In this document: one piece after another, positions 9,159 through 17,602 of the stretch
Layout of the letters: every line of letters starts with the position of its first letter
How positions within the stretch are numbered: position 1 is the first letter of the stretch
Assembly (NCBI GenBank): GCA_009694305.1
Contig: SHVL01000004.1
Coordinates: 1-63,573 of the forward strand
Origin: Thermoleophilia bacterium
Lineage (GTDB): Bacteria > Actinomycetota > Thermoleophilia > Gaiellales > Gaiellaceae
Length of the DNA stretch: 63,573 nucleotides
Reading direction: 5' to 3'
Position numbers and translations under genes: made by a program
Notes under the pieces: generated by a model
The model's input: the letters and a program-made list of their open reading frames with translations, nothing else
Told to the model about the DNA's origin: nothing
Databases searched by the model: none

Positions 9159-9746
9159 TCAGCTTCCCGCGATCGCGGTACACGCCGGGGCGGCCGTGAA
9201 CGCGCTCTCGAGCTCGCCCTTCACGTCCATGGCCTCGAAACCCGAGATGGCCGAGGTGATCTGCGTGCTCATCGTCGCGAGCGTCGCGAGGAGCACGGGC
9301 GTTGCGGCGATGATCGCGGTGATCCCCGATGCGCCGTCGAATGCGCTCGTGATCTCCGCAACTCCGTCCTCGAGATCGGTCACAAGTTGATCGAGCGAAT
9401 CCGCCGCCTGCTGGCCCGCCTCGGTATCGGGCCTACCGAGGCCCTTGAGGTCGGAGGTGAACATCGCGGTCGAGGTGGTCACGGTGTCAACCGCATTCGT
9501 CAGCGTGTCCTTTGAGAGATCGCCCGCCTTGACCGCATCTCCGATCGTGGAGATCGAGGATGTCCACGCCGTGATCGCCGTACAGAGGCCGTCGGCCCAG
9601 GCGCTCGCCGGAGAGGCTTCACTGCCACCGCCACTGTCGCCACTACTGCTGTCGTCGCTCGAGCCACCACAACCCGCTGCGAGCAAGGCCGCCGCCACAA
9701 CAACAACTGCGAGGGAGGATCGGCTGGTAAGGAACGGCGTGATCAT
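9159..9746 (-). CDS. Putative lipoprotein with low-complexity linker
   Basis: A 195-residue exported protein. It has a lipobox LLAAGC near residue 28, a Ser/Gly/Asp-rich linker, and then a mostly helical, Thr/Ser/Ala-rich domain with a heptad-like pattern. Two further cysteines (in DGLCTAI and APACTAI) could form a disulfide between the domain ends. ATG 9746 is chosen because TAAGGT lies seven bases upstream. The family is unknown. It is probably anchored on the outer face of the membrane. Confidence 0.75.
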   Translation of the reverse strand: MITPFLTSRSSLAVVVVAAALLAAGCGGSSDDSSSGDSGGGSEASPASAWADGLCTAITAWTSSISTIGDAVKAGDLSKDTLTNAVDTVTTSTAMFTSDLKGLGRPDTEAGQQAADSLDQLVTDLEDGVAEITSAFDGASGITAIIAATPVLLATLATMSTQITSAISGFEAMDVKGELESAFTAAPACTAIAGS

Positions 9747-9753
9747 GAGCGCC

Positions 9754-9759
9754 ACCTTA
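9754..9759 (-). promoter_or_regulatory. -10 box TAAGGT of the lipoprotein gene
   Basis: Seven bases before ATG 9746. It makes the internal ATG, not GTG 9755, the likely start, since GTG 9755 overlaps the box itself. Confidence 0.55.
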
Positions 9760-9786
9760 CCAGGTTGGCAGACAGAACGAAAGCTC

Positions 9787-11292
9787 CTACAGCCCGAACT
9801 CTGCGACCACGCGGCCCGACTCGACCGCGGTCTTCAGGGCGGCATAGTCGCGCTCGTTCTGGTCGGCGTATGCCTCACCAAACCGCACCATCGCAAGATC
9901 GAAGGTGTCGCTCGTGCCCAGATAGCTCGCGATCGCAATCCCGTCGCCGGCCCGCGCGTGGGCACGGGCAAGTTCGGTAGCGCAGATCTGCCCGTACCTC
10001 ATCGTACCGCGAAACTGCAACTCCTCGATTGCCGCCGAGATCTTCGAGTCCCAGAGCTGACGAACGTAGAAGTCCCGCTCAACGCCGTCGAAGCCGCGAG
10101 CCCTGATCCAGCCGAGCATGATGTCGCTTGCCGCCTGCGTCAGGCGCTGACCTTCCACCACCCGCCGGGCGCAGTTCTTGAACTCGCTGCGGCCGAGGAA
10201 CCCTTCAAGCACCGAGGGCTGTGCTTCCTTGAACTGGAGGAACAACGGGTCCCGTTCGTCCCGGCCCAGCAGCAGACAGATCCAGGCGCGTGTTCCGACA
10301 CTCCCGACACCAACCACCTTGCGCGCCGCGTGCACGTACCGGTAGCGCTCGAGGAGCTTCCGGCGGTCGCCGGCCAGGGTCTTCTGGTACGAGGCCAGAA
10401 AATGACGCAGTACGGTGTGGTACAGCTCCGGATCCCCACCCCCAACGTCCTCGATCGGAACGATGAGCGGCGGGTCGCCCGTGATCCTCGGCTCGCCGTC
10501 AACCATCGTGGTGAGCTTGGAGAGCGCCTTCATGCTGTCCTTCGCCCGGCCCTTGGCGATGTTCGCGTCCAGCCGTTTTTCCCACTTGGCATCGGCCGGA
10601 ATTGCCTCCGCATGAAGGCTCGCGACAATCTCGTCGATCTCGAGGCGTGAATACCAGATCTCGATGTTGTCCATCAACGAGAACCTCTGAATATTTTCCC
10701 GGTACGCCCGTCCGAGCTCGACGGCGATTGTCGTCCGCTGCTCCTCGTCGAATCCGCGCTCGCGACCGAGGATGGCAAAGCTCGCTACGAGACGCTTGAG
10801 ATCCCACTCGAACGGACCCGGAAGCGTCTCGTCGAAGTCGTTGATGCTGAAGATGAGCTTGCGGTCTGGCGCGGCAAAACCGCCGAAGTTCGATAGATGC
10901 GCGTCGCCACAGAGTTGCGTGTGCAGTGCTGTACGGGGAGTGTGTGCGAGGTCGGATGCCATCAGGTACGCGGCACCCCGGTAGAACGTGAGCGGCGAAC
11001 CGAGCATGCGACCGTAGCGAATCGGTACGAGCTCGGGCACACGCGTCCGGGCCTGCTCCTCGAGAAGGTCTACGGGATCGGGACGATGAACGGAAGGCTC
11101 CCAGTCACCATGTGATCTCCGTGGCAGCTTGAGGCGCATCGCTTTGCCTCGCGCCATGCGCTCGGCAACCGTGCTCTGGATGCCCAGTACGCCGCTGGCC
11201 CGCTTGGGAAGAGTCCCGACCCGCGTCTGGCCCGCCCCGTCAGGCGACGTGGCCCCCGTCTCGACTTTCGGTTCCTTCTCATACGAGCTCAT
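9787..11292 (-). CDS. DUF2252 family protein (kinase-like fold)
   Basis: A 501-residue soluble protein of the DUF2252 family. The central signature LCGDAHLSNFGGF followed by FSINDFDETLPGPFEWDLKRL resembles the catalytic and metal-binding loops of aminoglycoside-phosphotransferase-like kinases, so a phosphotransfer activity is suspected. The biochemical role of the family is not established to my knowledge. ATG 11292 has GAGGGG eight bases upstream, a conventional ribosome site unlike most first genes here. It stands alone between the lipoprotein and an EamA-like transporter. Confidence 0.85.
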   Translation of the reverse strand: MSSYEKEPKVETGATSPDGAGQTRVGTLPKRASGVLGIQSTVAERMARGKAMRLKLPRRSHGDWEPSVHRPDPVDLLEEQARTRVPELVPIRYGRMLGSPLTFYRGAAYLMASDLAHTPRTALHTQLCGDAHLSNFGGFAAPDRKLIFSINDFDETLPGPFEWDLKRLVASFAILGRERGFDEEQRTTIAVELGRAYRENIQRFSLMDNIEIWYSRLEIDEIVASLHAEAIPADAKWEKRLDANIAKGRAKDSMKALSKLTTMVDGEPRITGDPPLIVPIEDVGGGDPELYHTVLRHFLASYQKTLAGDRRKLLERYRYVHAARKVVGVGSVGTRAWICLLLGRDERDPLFLQFKEAQPSVLEGFLGRSEFKNCARRVVEGQRLTQAASDIMLGWIRARGFDGVERDFYVRQLWDSKISAAIEELQFRGTMRYGQICATELARAHARAGDGIAIASYLGTSDTFDLAMVRFGEAYADQNERDYAALKTAVESGRVVAEFGL

Positions 11293-11380
11293 ACGCCAAC
11301 CCCTCTACGAATTGCCATTCGCTCGGCTTTGATCCTAGCGCAGAGCCACCCGTCGCAATCGAGACCCTGGATCACATCGC

Positions 11381-12253
11381 CTACGCGGCCGGTTCGTCAG
11401 GAACAGGCGATGTGCCCTTCGCCGCCTCGTGTGCGAGCGAGATCATCACGGCACCGCCGAGCGAGAGTCCGACGCCGATGACGGCGACGACGACGTGCCA
11501 CATCGGCCGGCTCAGGGTCTCGTTCAGAAGAACGATCCCGATCAGGATGCCGACGATCGGATTCGCCACCGACACGGTTGCAACAGAGGGAGCAAGGCGC
11601 CCGGTTCCAAGCGATACCTGCTGCAGCAGGAAGCCGATGATCCCCGCGGCTGCGAACGCGTAACACTCCCAGTGTGAGAGCATGGTGGCAACGCTCTGGC
11701 CCAGATAGTCGAGCGTCGGTTTCGTCAGCGAGGCCGAGAGCCCGAACATCAGCCCTGCGACGGTGCCGTACACGCCCGCCTTCATCGAAGGCCCGCCGCC
11801 TCGACCGAAGTAGAGCAGCACGCCCGAGAGGACGGAGAGCAAAATGATGGCAACCGCCCACTGCGTACCGGGTGCGGTGTCGTTCCCTCCGGCAGGGTCG
11901 CCGAAGTAGATGAACAACGCGAGACCGACGATGATCACGATCGACCCGATCACCTCACGACGGCCTACACGCTGCTTCGTCAGGAAATAGCCGAGCGGTA
12001 GCGCGAACACCACCGTCGTGACGATGAGCGGCTGGACGATCGACAGCCGACCGTTGTCGAGTGCGACCGCCTGGAAGACGTAGCCGGCAAGCAACGCCAG
12101 CGTACCGAGCAGCCACATCTTCTGGCCGCCGAGCCGCAGGAGCGAGACCGGGTGGACGAGGGAGATCGTCGGGAGGTTCAGAGCCCCCTTCTGCTGCAGC
12201 GCCGCAGCCACGGCAAAGAGAAGCGCAGCGAAGATTGCAAGGGTTGCGGCCAC
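11381..12253 (-). CDS. DMT-superfamily (EamA-like) transporter
   Basis: A 290-residue inner-membrane protein with nine to ten hydrophobic helices in two similar halves, ending in a short hydrophilic tail. It resembles the drug/metabolite transporter superfamily; the substrate is unknown. Helices near residues 5-20, 47-65, 72-90, 100-117 and later ones can be read from the hydrophobic runs. GTG 12253 lies seven bases after TAGGGT; the AGGAG directly abutting GTG is too close to serve as a ribosome site, which fits a leaderless transcript. Confidence 0.8.
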   Translation of the reverse strand: MAATLAIFAALLFAVAAALQQKGALNLPTISLVHPVSLLRLGGQKMWLLGTLALLAGYVFQAVALDNGRLSIVQPLIVTTVVFALPLGYFLTKQRVGRREVIGSIVIIVGLALFIYFGDPAGGNDTAPGTQWAVAIILLSVLSGVLLYFGRGGGPSMKAGVYGTVAGLMFGLSASLTKPTLDYLGQSVATMLSHWECYAFAAAGIIGFLLQQVSLGTGRLAPSVATVSVANPIVGILIGIVLLNETLSRPMWHVVVAVIGVGLSLGGAVMISLAHEAAKGTSPVPDEPAA

Positions 12254-12260
12254 CTCCTAG

Positions 12261-12266
12261 ACCCTA
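12261..12266 (-). promoter_or_regulatory. -10 box TAGGGT of the DMT transporter
   Basis: Seven bases before GTG 12253, in the 48-base space after the formylglycine-generating enzyme stop. Confidence 0.55.
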
Positions 12267-12301
12267 CGACATCGACCGGTCACCCACAACCGGGCGGAAG
12301 A

Positions 12302-13288
12302 TCAACCCAGCCGGACGATGCAGCGGAAGCCGATGTGACAGGTCGAGGTGTCGATCGCCTCTGCCTGGCGGGCAGCCGGGCGATAGCGGAAGCAGTAGTT
12401 CGGGGCGCAGAGGTGCGAGCCCCCCTTGAGCACCTTGCGCGGGATCGTCTCGCCCGGCCCGTAGCTCTCCTCGCTGCTCGTGACCCGCGGGTTTACCGGG
12501 ATGCAACACGGTCCGGGCGCGTCCTCGGGCCGCAGCGGATGAAACCAGTCGGTCGTCCACTCCCAGACGTTGCCGGCCATATCGAAGAGGCCATGGCCGT
12601 TGGGCGGAAACGACCCGACGGGCGACGTGCCCTCGTAGCCGTCCGTCTTCAGGTTCTGCCACGGAAATTCGCCCTGCCAGACGTTCGCACACGGACGGCC
12701 GCCGGGCTCGTGCTCGTCACCCCACGTGAACGGAGCCCCGTCGAGCCCGCCACGCGCTGCAACCTCCCATTCCGCCTCGGTCGGCAGCTCCTTCCCGGCC
12801 CAGACGGCGTAGGCTTCTGCATCCTCGTAGGCGACATGTGTGACGGGATGACGATCGCGGCCGTTGATCGTCGTCCCCTTGCCACCCGGCCGCTTCCAGC
12901 TCGCTCCCGGCAGGTACTCCCACCAGTTCCGAACGTCATCGAGGCCAACCCGGCCTACGGCCTTCCGGAAGACGAGCGAGCCCGGCACGAGTAATGACAG
13001 ATCGGCGTCGGGATACCGCTCGGGGTCGAGAGCCCGTTCAGCGACCGTGACATGGGCCGTCTCGCGGACAAAGCGACGAAACTCCGCCGCGCTGACGAGA
13101 TACTCGTCAATCCAGAAGCCGTCCAGCGTGACCCGGTGGACGGGACGTTCCTCGGGGTAGAAGTCGTTCGACCCGAGCTCGAAGGTGCCACCCGGCACCC
13201 ATGACATCCCCCCGGCAGGCGGGGTGCCCGGAGCAACGGGACGAGCCGCTGCGCTGTCCTTGCCGATCACTGACGACTCTCTCTTCAA
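12302..13288 (-). CDS. Formylglycine-generating enzyme (SUMF1/FGE family)
   Basis: A 328-residue enzyme that would oxidise the active-site cysteine of a sulfatase (CxPxR motif) to formylglycine. The fold signatures are present: WVPGGTFELGSNDF at the start, FWIDEYLVS, NVWEWTTDWF, and the C-terminal GGSHLCAPNYCFRYRPAARQ. Cys294 and Cys299 correspond to the catalytic copper-binding cysteine pair, so this is probably a true FGE, not a generic family member. No sulfatase with CxPxR is visible in the window, so its target is elsewhere. TTG 13288 overlaps the TGA of the flippase-like gene (TTGA), so the two are coupled. Confidence 0.88.
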   Translation of the reverse strand: MKRESSVIGKDSAAARPVAPGTPPAGGMSWVPGGTFELGSNDFYPEERPVHRVTLDGFWIDEYLVSAAEFRRFVRETAHVTVAERALDPERYPDADLSLLVPGSLVFRKAVGRVGLDDVRNWWEYLPGASWKRPGGKGTTINGRDRHPVTHVAYEDAEAYAVWAGKELPTEAEWEVAARGGLDGAPFTWGDEHEPGGRPCANVWQGEFPWQNLKTDGYEGTSPVGSFPPNGHGLFDMAGNVWEWTTDWFHPLRPEDAPGPCCIPVNPRVTSSEESYGPGETIPRKVLKGGSHLCAPNYCFRYRPAARQAEAIDTSTCHIGFRCIVRLG

Positions 13289-14418
13289 GCCCCTGGCCCT
13301 GCGTCGTGTTCGGCCCGTTTCCCCTCCTTCTTTTCGGCTTTACGCTCCTTGCGGGCCGCCGACTGCGCCGCCGCCTCCTCCTTCGCTCCGGTGTAGGACG
13401 TGCCGACGAGTTGCTTGCCACCCGTCCAGCCAAACACCCAGGTGACAACGGCGGTGGCAAAGGTGATGTTCCAGGCGGTGACGATGATCTGCTGACCGAG
13501 CGAATAGGCAGCCGCATTGGTGGTGGTCGTGACACTCGCGAGCGAGACGCTATTCACGACCTGCGTGATTCCCACGCCACCCGGAGTGAACGACACGAGG
13601 TTTGCCAGCGAGTTGCCGCCGATCACCGACATGATCGTGTGAAAGGTCACCGGGATGCTGTAGGCGGCAAGAAAGATGCCGACGACGACAAGTTTCGCTA
13701 TCCAGGAGCCAAACGAGGGCAGCAGCACCTTGACGACGTAATCCCGCTTGTGCTCGAGGATCGAGCCACCCTGTTTCGCCTTCTCCCAGAGACCCTTCAC
13801 CCTGCTCCAGAAGACCTTCACGAGCAATGCAACCAGCACACCCCCGCCGACGATCAGGAGCGGCACGAGAAGCCGGTGGGCATCCACGATTCCGAGCTGC
13901 AGATTCAAAGTGCCCGGCACCGAGATGAAGAGGTAGACGTACACGAACGCGCCGATCAGGACAAAGAAGATCTTCTGGACGACTGTTGCACCTATCACGC
14001 CGGGGAACGTCGAGCCGCGGATCAGCGCCACGTACATCAGCAGCGAGGCGAAGGAGCCTATGTTCGCCGGCAACACGCCGTTCAACGCAACCCCGGCAGC
14101 GTACGCGGCAAGGATGTCGCGGTAGCGGGCACCTCCGTCCGGGAACGCTGCCGTGAGAACGGAGTACCAGGCAAGTGCCGTGAGCGACGTCTGGATCGTC
14201 TGGAAGAAGACACCCGCGACGATGTAGCCGGGCGAGATCGCGGTCATCGTCTGCCAGAGGTTCTCGAACCAGTCGAGCAACCCGAACCCTGCCAGGTGAC
14301 AGAGAGCGAGTACCGCCGCGATGCCGATGAACCAGGCGGCGACCTTGCCCAGTCGTCGTTTCCGCGACACGTCGTGGAACGGTGTCACCGTGCGAACGGT
14401 GTGGTGGAGAACGCTCAT
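13285..14418 (-). CDS. Lysylphosphatidylglycerol synthase TM-domain (flippase-like) protein
   Basis: A 377-residue membrane protein with about eight helices of the UPF0104/LPG_synthase_TM family, lacking the cytosolic aminoacyltransferase domain. Family-typical stretches include LNGVLPANIGSF and LVSFTPGGVGITQ. The C-terminal 40 residues are a charged Ala/Lys/Glu tail. Such stand-alone domains are thought to flip or bind lipids; that is family inference. ATG 14418 lies seven bases after TAGCCT. The coupled FGE gene follows. Confidence 0.85.
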   Translation of the reverse strand: MSVLHHTVRTVTPFHDVSRKRRLGKVAAWFIGIAAVLALCHLAGFGLLDWFENLWQTMTAISPGYIVAGVFFQTIQTSLTALAWYSVLTAAFPDGGARYRDILAAYAAGVALNGVLPANIGSFASLLMYVALIRGSTFPGVIGATVVQKIFFVLIGAFVYVYLFISVPGTLNLQLGIVDAHRLLVPLLIVGGGVLVALLVKVFWSRVKGLWEKAKQGGSILEHKRDYVVKVLLPSFGSWIAKLVVVGIFLAAYSIPVTFHTIMSVIGGNSLANLVSFTPGGVGITQVVNSVSLASVTTTTNAAAYSLGQQIIVTAWNITFATAVVTWVFGWTGGKQLVGTSYTGAKEEAAAQSAARKERKAEKKEGKRAEHDAGPGA

Positions 14419-14425
14419 CGGAACG

Positions 14426-14431
14426 AGGCTA
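14426..14431 (-). promoter_or_regulatory. -10 box TAGCCT of the flippase-like/FGE operon
   Basis: Seven bases before ATG 14418. The first position downstream of the box that could be the +1 is the A of ATG. Confidence 0.5.
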
Positions 14432-14475
14432 GCGCGACCAGAGGACGACTGCAGCGCCTCAGTCTGTGTCCTGGC

Positions 14476-15264
14476 TCAGGGCTTCTGGACTAGCCCTGAT
14501 AACCCGCCCAGCATGAAGTCTTCAGGGGAGAGCTTGATACCGCCCGAGAACGGGTACGACAGATCCATGAGGACGATGAGCGAGGCAACGATGACCACGG
14601 TGATAGTGGCCGGGCCGAGTACGTGAAACCAGAAGCTGGGAGATCCGACCATGACGGCGTAGAAGATCAACACGAGACTGCTGAACAGAATCAGTGCGAG
14701 AAGTTCGATCGGCACCCCACCCTTCCCTGCCTCGAGCCGATCCCTGCGGGCGGCGACAGAATTGTTCAGCTTTTCCACCGAGGAATCATAGAACAATCGC
14801 GCCTGCGGCGACCTCGGTTCAATATCCCTGAACGCTGCGAAGATGTCGTTGAACCGACTGGTGGTGATGTTACTCGAGTTGCCTAGGCGCAGCTGCGGCC
14901 ATTCGTCTTTGACCACCGATTCCGCATAGAGGATCACGGCGAGACGCACCTCGCTGCCTCCCGGCTCCGGGAACGACCGGCTGTCTCTCACGATCGCCGC
15001 GAGATCATCTGCCTCGGCTTTGACGTTGGCCTCCGCTGCGAGGAAGTTCTCGTAGCCGATGATGATCACGAACGCGAGAAGAAGGCCGAACAGCGCGGCC
15101 ACGGCACCGAGCATCGGCGCGGAGATCTCTGCGTGAAAGCCGTCGCGTGTCGCCGGCACCAGGCGCCGAGCGGCCCAGACGGCCAGCACAACGAGACCGA
15201 ACGAGACGCAGACCGGCACGATCATCAGCCAGACCGTGGGGACGTAGTCGAGGATCCATCGCAT
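14476..15264 (-). CDS. DUF4239 family membrane protein
   Basis: A 262-residue protein with two helices near the N-terminus (about residues 10-30 and 52-72), a long hydrophilic central domain, and two helices near residues 185-235. This layout and the ALFGLLLAFVII stretch match DUF4239. Function unknown. ATG 15264 is chosen over upstream ATGs because TATGCT lies exactly seven bases before it; the longer reading adds a non-hydrophobic tail. It is divergent from the aquaporin gene. Confidence 0.78.
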   Translation of the reverse strand: MRWILDYVPTVWLMIVPVCVSFGLVVLAVWAARRLVPATRDGFHAEISAPMLGAVAALFGLLLAFVIIIGYENFLAAEANVKAEADDLAAIVRDSRSFPEPGGSEVRLAVILYAESVVKDEWPQLRLGNSSNITTSRFNDIFAAFRDIEPRSPQARLFYDSSVEKLNNSVAARRDRLEAGKGGVPIELLALILFSSLVLIFYAVMVGSPSFWFHVLGPATITVVIVASLIVLMDLSYPFSGGIKLSPEDFMLGGLSGLVQKP

Positions 15265-15271
15265 AACGGGA

Positions 15272-15277
15272 AGCATA
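15272..15277 (-). promoter_or_regulatory. -10 box TATGCT of the DUF4239 gene
   Basis: Seven bases before ATG 15264. It selects this start among three in-frame candidates. Confidence 0.55.
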
Positions 15278-15358
15278 TATGGCAGGCTTTCACGGGCAAA
15301 AGCCGAACAACGGTGCAATCACGTCGGGCCATGTCCCCCTTCCGAAAGAGGCACCGCG

Positions 15359-16141
15359 ATGAGCGCAGTCACGTCCGAACTCGATCGCAAGCTCGAAGAC
15401 TTCGACGACCCCCACCAGGAATGGCGTCGGCTCAGCTCGGAGCTCATGGGAACGTTCTTCCTCGTCCTCGTCGCTGCTGGCGGCCCGATGATGGGTGAGG
15501 CATTCCCCGACCAGATCAGCCGTGCGACAGCGGTGACTGCCCCCGGTCTCATGGTGCTCGCGATCATTCTGTTCATGGGCAAGGTCTCCGGCGCACACCT
15601 GAATCCAGCCGTCACGGTTGCGTTCACGCTCCGTGGCGACTTCCCGCGGCGTCGGGTGCCGGGATACATCATCGTGCAGCTGGTCGGCGCCAGCCTTGCA
15701 GCGCTCTTCCTTCACGCGGTGATCAACGTCTCCTCGACGTACGGCTCGACCTACCCGGCCGCAAGCTACTCGGCCGGCGATGCGTTCCTGATGGAGGCCG
15801 TCCTCACGCTCGGGCTCGTCAGCGTGATCCTCGGCACCGCATCGGGTGCGCAGAGCATCGGCGTCTTCGGCGCGTTGGGAGTCGGCGCGTACATTGCACT
15901 CGCAGGGCTGTGGGGAAGTCCCATCTCCGGCGCCTCGATGAATCCGGCCCGCACCTTCGGCCCCGATATCGCCGGCGGCGACTTCACGAGTTACTGGGTC
16001 TACGTCGCAGGCCCGCTCGCCGGTGCAGTGCTCGCGGTCGGTGCCGCCTATGTCCTGCGCGGGTCCGGCGGAGGCGCTACAGGTTCCGGCGCCGCCCAGG
16101 GAGCGATATTCACCGAGGTCAAGGACAGCAACCAGGCATGA
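15359..16141 (+). CDS. MIP-family channel (aquaporin/glyceroporin)
   Basis: A 260-residue membrane channel with six helices and the two half-helix NPA loops: SGAHLNPAVT near residue 83 and SGASMNPARTFGPD near residue 198. The residue before the second NPA helix and the small insertions resemble bacterial aquaporin Z-like channels, so water transport is likely, but selectivity cannot be fixed by eye. ATG 15359 has GAAAGAGG about nine bases upstream, a conventional leadered start. It is monocistronic, between divergent DUF4239 and a convergent BrkB-type gene. Confidence 0.92.
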   Translation: MSAVTSELDRKLEDFDDPHQEWRRLSSELMGTFFLVLVAAGGPMMGEAFPDQISRATAVTAPGLMVLAIILFMGKVSGAHLNPAVTVAFTLRGDFPRRRVPGYIIVQLVGASLAALFLHAVINVSSTYGSTYPAASYSAGDAFLMEAVLTLGLVSVILGTASGAQSIGVFGALGVGAYIALAGLWGSPISGASMNPARTFGPDIAGGDFTSYWVYVAGPLAGAVLAVGAAYVLRGSGGGATGSGAAQGAIFTEVKDSNQA

Positions 16142-16252
16142 ACACGCGCCTGGTGGAGCATTCGAGATCTCCTCCCGGGTGACCGGCACCCGCATCGAGC
16201 CACCGTTCCTCCCCAGCGGCAAGGACGCACTGCCGAAAAATCAACCCGCCGG

Positions 16253-17554
16253 CTAGCCGACGACCTGTACAAGACGGAACGTCTCGCAGACGAGAATCGT
16301 GTCGTCATCGATCGCCACGGAAGGCTCTCCGAGGGCGGCCACCATCTCCTCCGAGGTGAAGAACCGAACGTGGGCTTCGCGCCACGCCTCCAGCGTCTCG
16401 AAACCTTCGCCCTCGTCGATGGCGAACTGCAGTCCGACGTCGGAAAGCCTCCGTAACTCGATGGCAGTCGTCTCGATCATCGCCACAGGTCGGCCGTCCG
16501 AAGCAATCACGAGCGCCTGTGACCCGACCTCCTCGAGCGCCCGTCCTGCACGAAGATACTCCTCGTAGAGGCCAGTCGTCGTCGTCTTCAGACCGTTCAT
16601 GATCGCCGCAACGAGCCTCTCTCGCAGTGGGCCCGGAAAGGCGAACTCTGCGAGCGGGAGCTTCGCCGGAAACGCATCTCCGCCGTCGGCAGCGTGACCT
16701 CCACCGAGACGCTGATCGAGCGCGCACGTGAGAATCGCGCAAACAACGAATGCTATGGCGCTCAGGTAGACGGAGAAGAGGAAGACGAAGATCGCGCTCG
16801 CAGACGCGTAGACCGCCGTGAAGTCCGCTGGCCCGGAGAGATACCACCCGAGGCCGGCCTGTACCGCCTGGAATCCGACGGCTGCGGCAGCACCACCGGC
16901 AAGCGCAGAGCGCCAGCCGGGGCGACGGATGGGAAGGTACCGGTAGAGCAGCACGAAGACGGCAAAGATCAGAACGGTGGGAACGACGACACCGAGCAGG
17001 ATCCCGAAGCCGAAGGGCTGCCATCCGAGTGCCTCACCGAGGCTCTGGCTCACCGTGTCGGTGAAGTGTGCGAGGAGCGAGACCGCCACACCACAGAGGA
17101 TCACGTCGATCGCGCCGAACACGAGCAATCCGCTGACAGCCCCTCTGCGCAGGAGACTGCGTGAGGCACCGTCGTCAAAGATGACGGCCAGCGTCTTCTG
17201 CATCGCGTTCATCACCCCGGTCGCCCCCCAGAGCGCGAGGCTGAGCGTAACGAGGCCGGCAAGACTCCAGGGTGAGGGAACCGAGTCGATCAGCGTATTG
17301 AGTCTGGCAATTCCCTGCGACGAGAGGCCGAGTTGAGCGGCGATCGCCGACACGATGTCCTGCTGGTCTACACGGTCGGACACCAGCATCCAGGCAAGGA
17401 TCGATGCGAGGAACGTTGCGAGGGGAACGAGGGAGAACAGGGCCCGATAGGAGATCGCAGCCGCGAACTGCGAGCCACCGAGGCGGCCGTACAGGACAAG
17501 TACCTCGTGGACGAGGCCGACGAGCCAGCGAACGACCGATCGTGACTCTCGCAT
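16253..17554 (-). CDS. BrkB/YihY-family membrane protein fused to an ASCH domain
   Basis: Residues 1-285 form a BrkB/YihY-type module with about six membrane helices (YRALFSLVPLATF, WGATGVMNAMQKTL and LYRYLPIRRPGWRSAL are family-typical). Residues 300-433 match an ASCH domain: FPGPLRERLVAAI, the GxKxxT motif in NGLKTTTTG (about 321-326), IETTAIEL, DEGEGFETLEAWREAH and a closing VCETFRLV. ASCH domains bind RNA or nucleobase-like ligands. No start codon lies at the junction, so the two are one protein. ATG 17554 is six bases after TACCGT. The joint function is unknown; the ASCH part would face the cytoplasm. Confidence 0.85.
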   Translation of the reverse strand: MRESRSVVRWLVGLVHEVLVLYGRLGGSQFAAAISYRALFSLVPLATFLASILAWMLVSDRVDQQDIVSAIAAQLGLSSQGIARLNTLIDSVPSPWSLAGLVTLSLALWGATGVMNAMQKTLAVIFDDGASRSLLRRGAVSGLLVFGAIDVILCGVAVSLLAHFTDTVSQSLGEALGWQPFGFGILLGVVVPTVLIFAVFVLLYRYLPIRRPGWRSALAGGAAAAVGFQAVQAGLGWYLSGPADFTAVYASASAIFVFLFSVYLSAIAFVVCAILTCALDQRLGGGHAADGGDAFPAKLPLAEFAFPGPLRERLVAAIMNGLKTTTTGLYEEYLRAGRALEEVGSQALVIASDGRPVAMIETTAIELRRLSDVGLQFAIDEGEGFETLEAWREAHVRFFTSEEMVAALGEPSVAIDDDTILVCETFRLVQVVG

Positions 17555-17560
17555 ACGACG

Positions 17561-17566
17561 ACGGTA
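17561..17566 (-). promoter_or_regulatory. -10 box TACCGT of the BrkB-ASCH gene
   Basis: Six bases before ATG 17554. An identical 11-bp block containing it (CCCGCTACCGT) is repeated 21 bp upstream at 17582-17592. Confidence 0.5.
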
Positions 17567-17602
17567 GCGGGCCAGAGGCCTACGGTAGCGGGGAAGCCTG
17601 GC

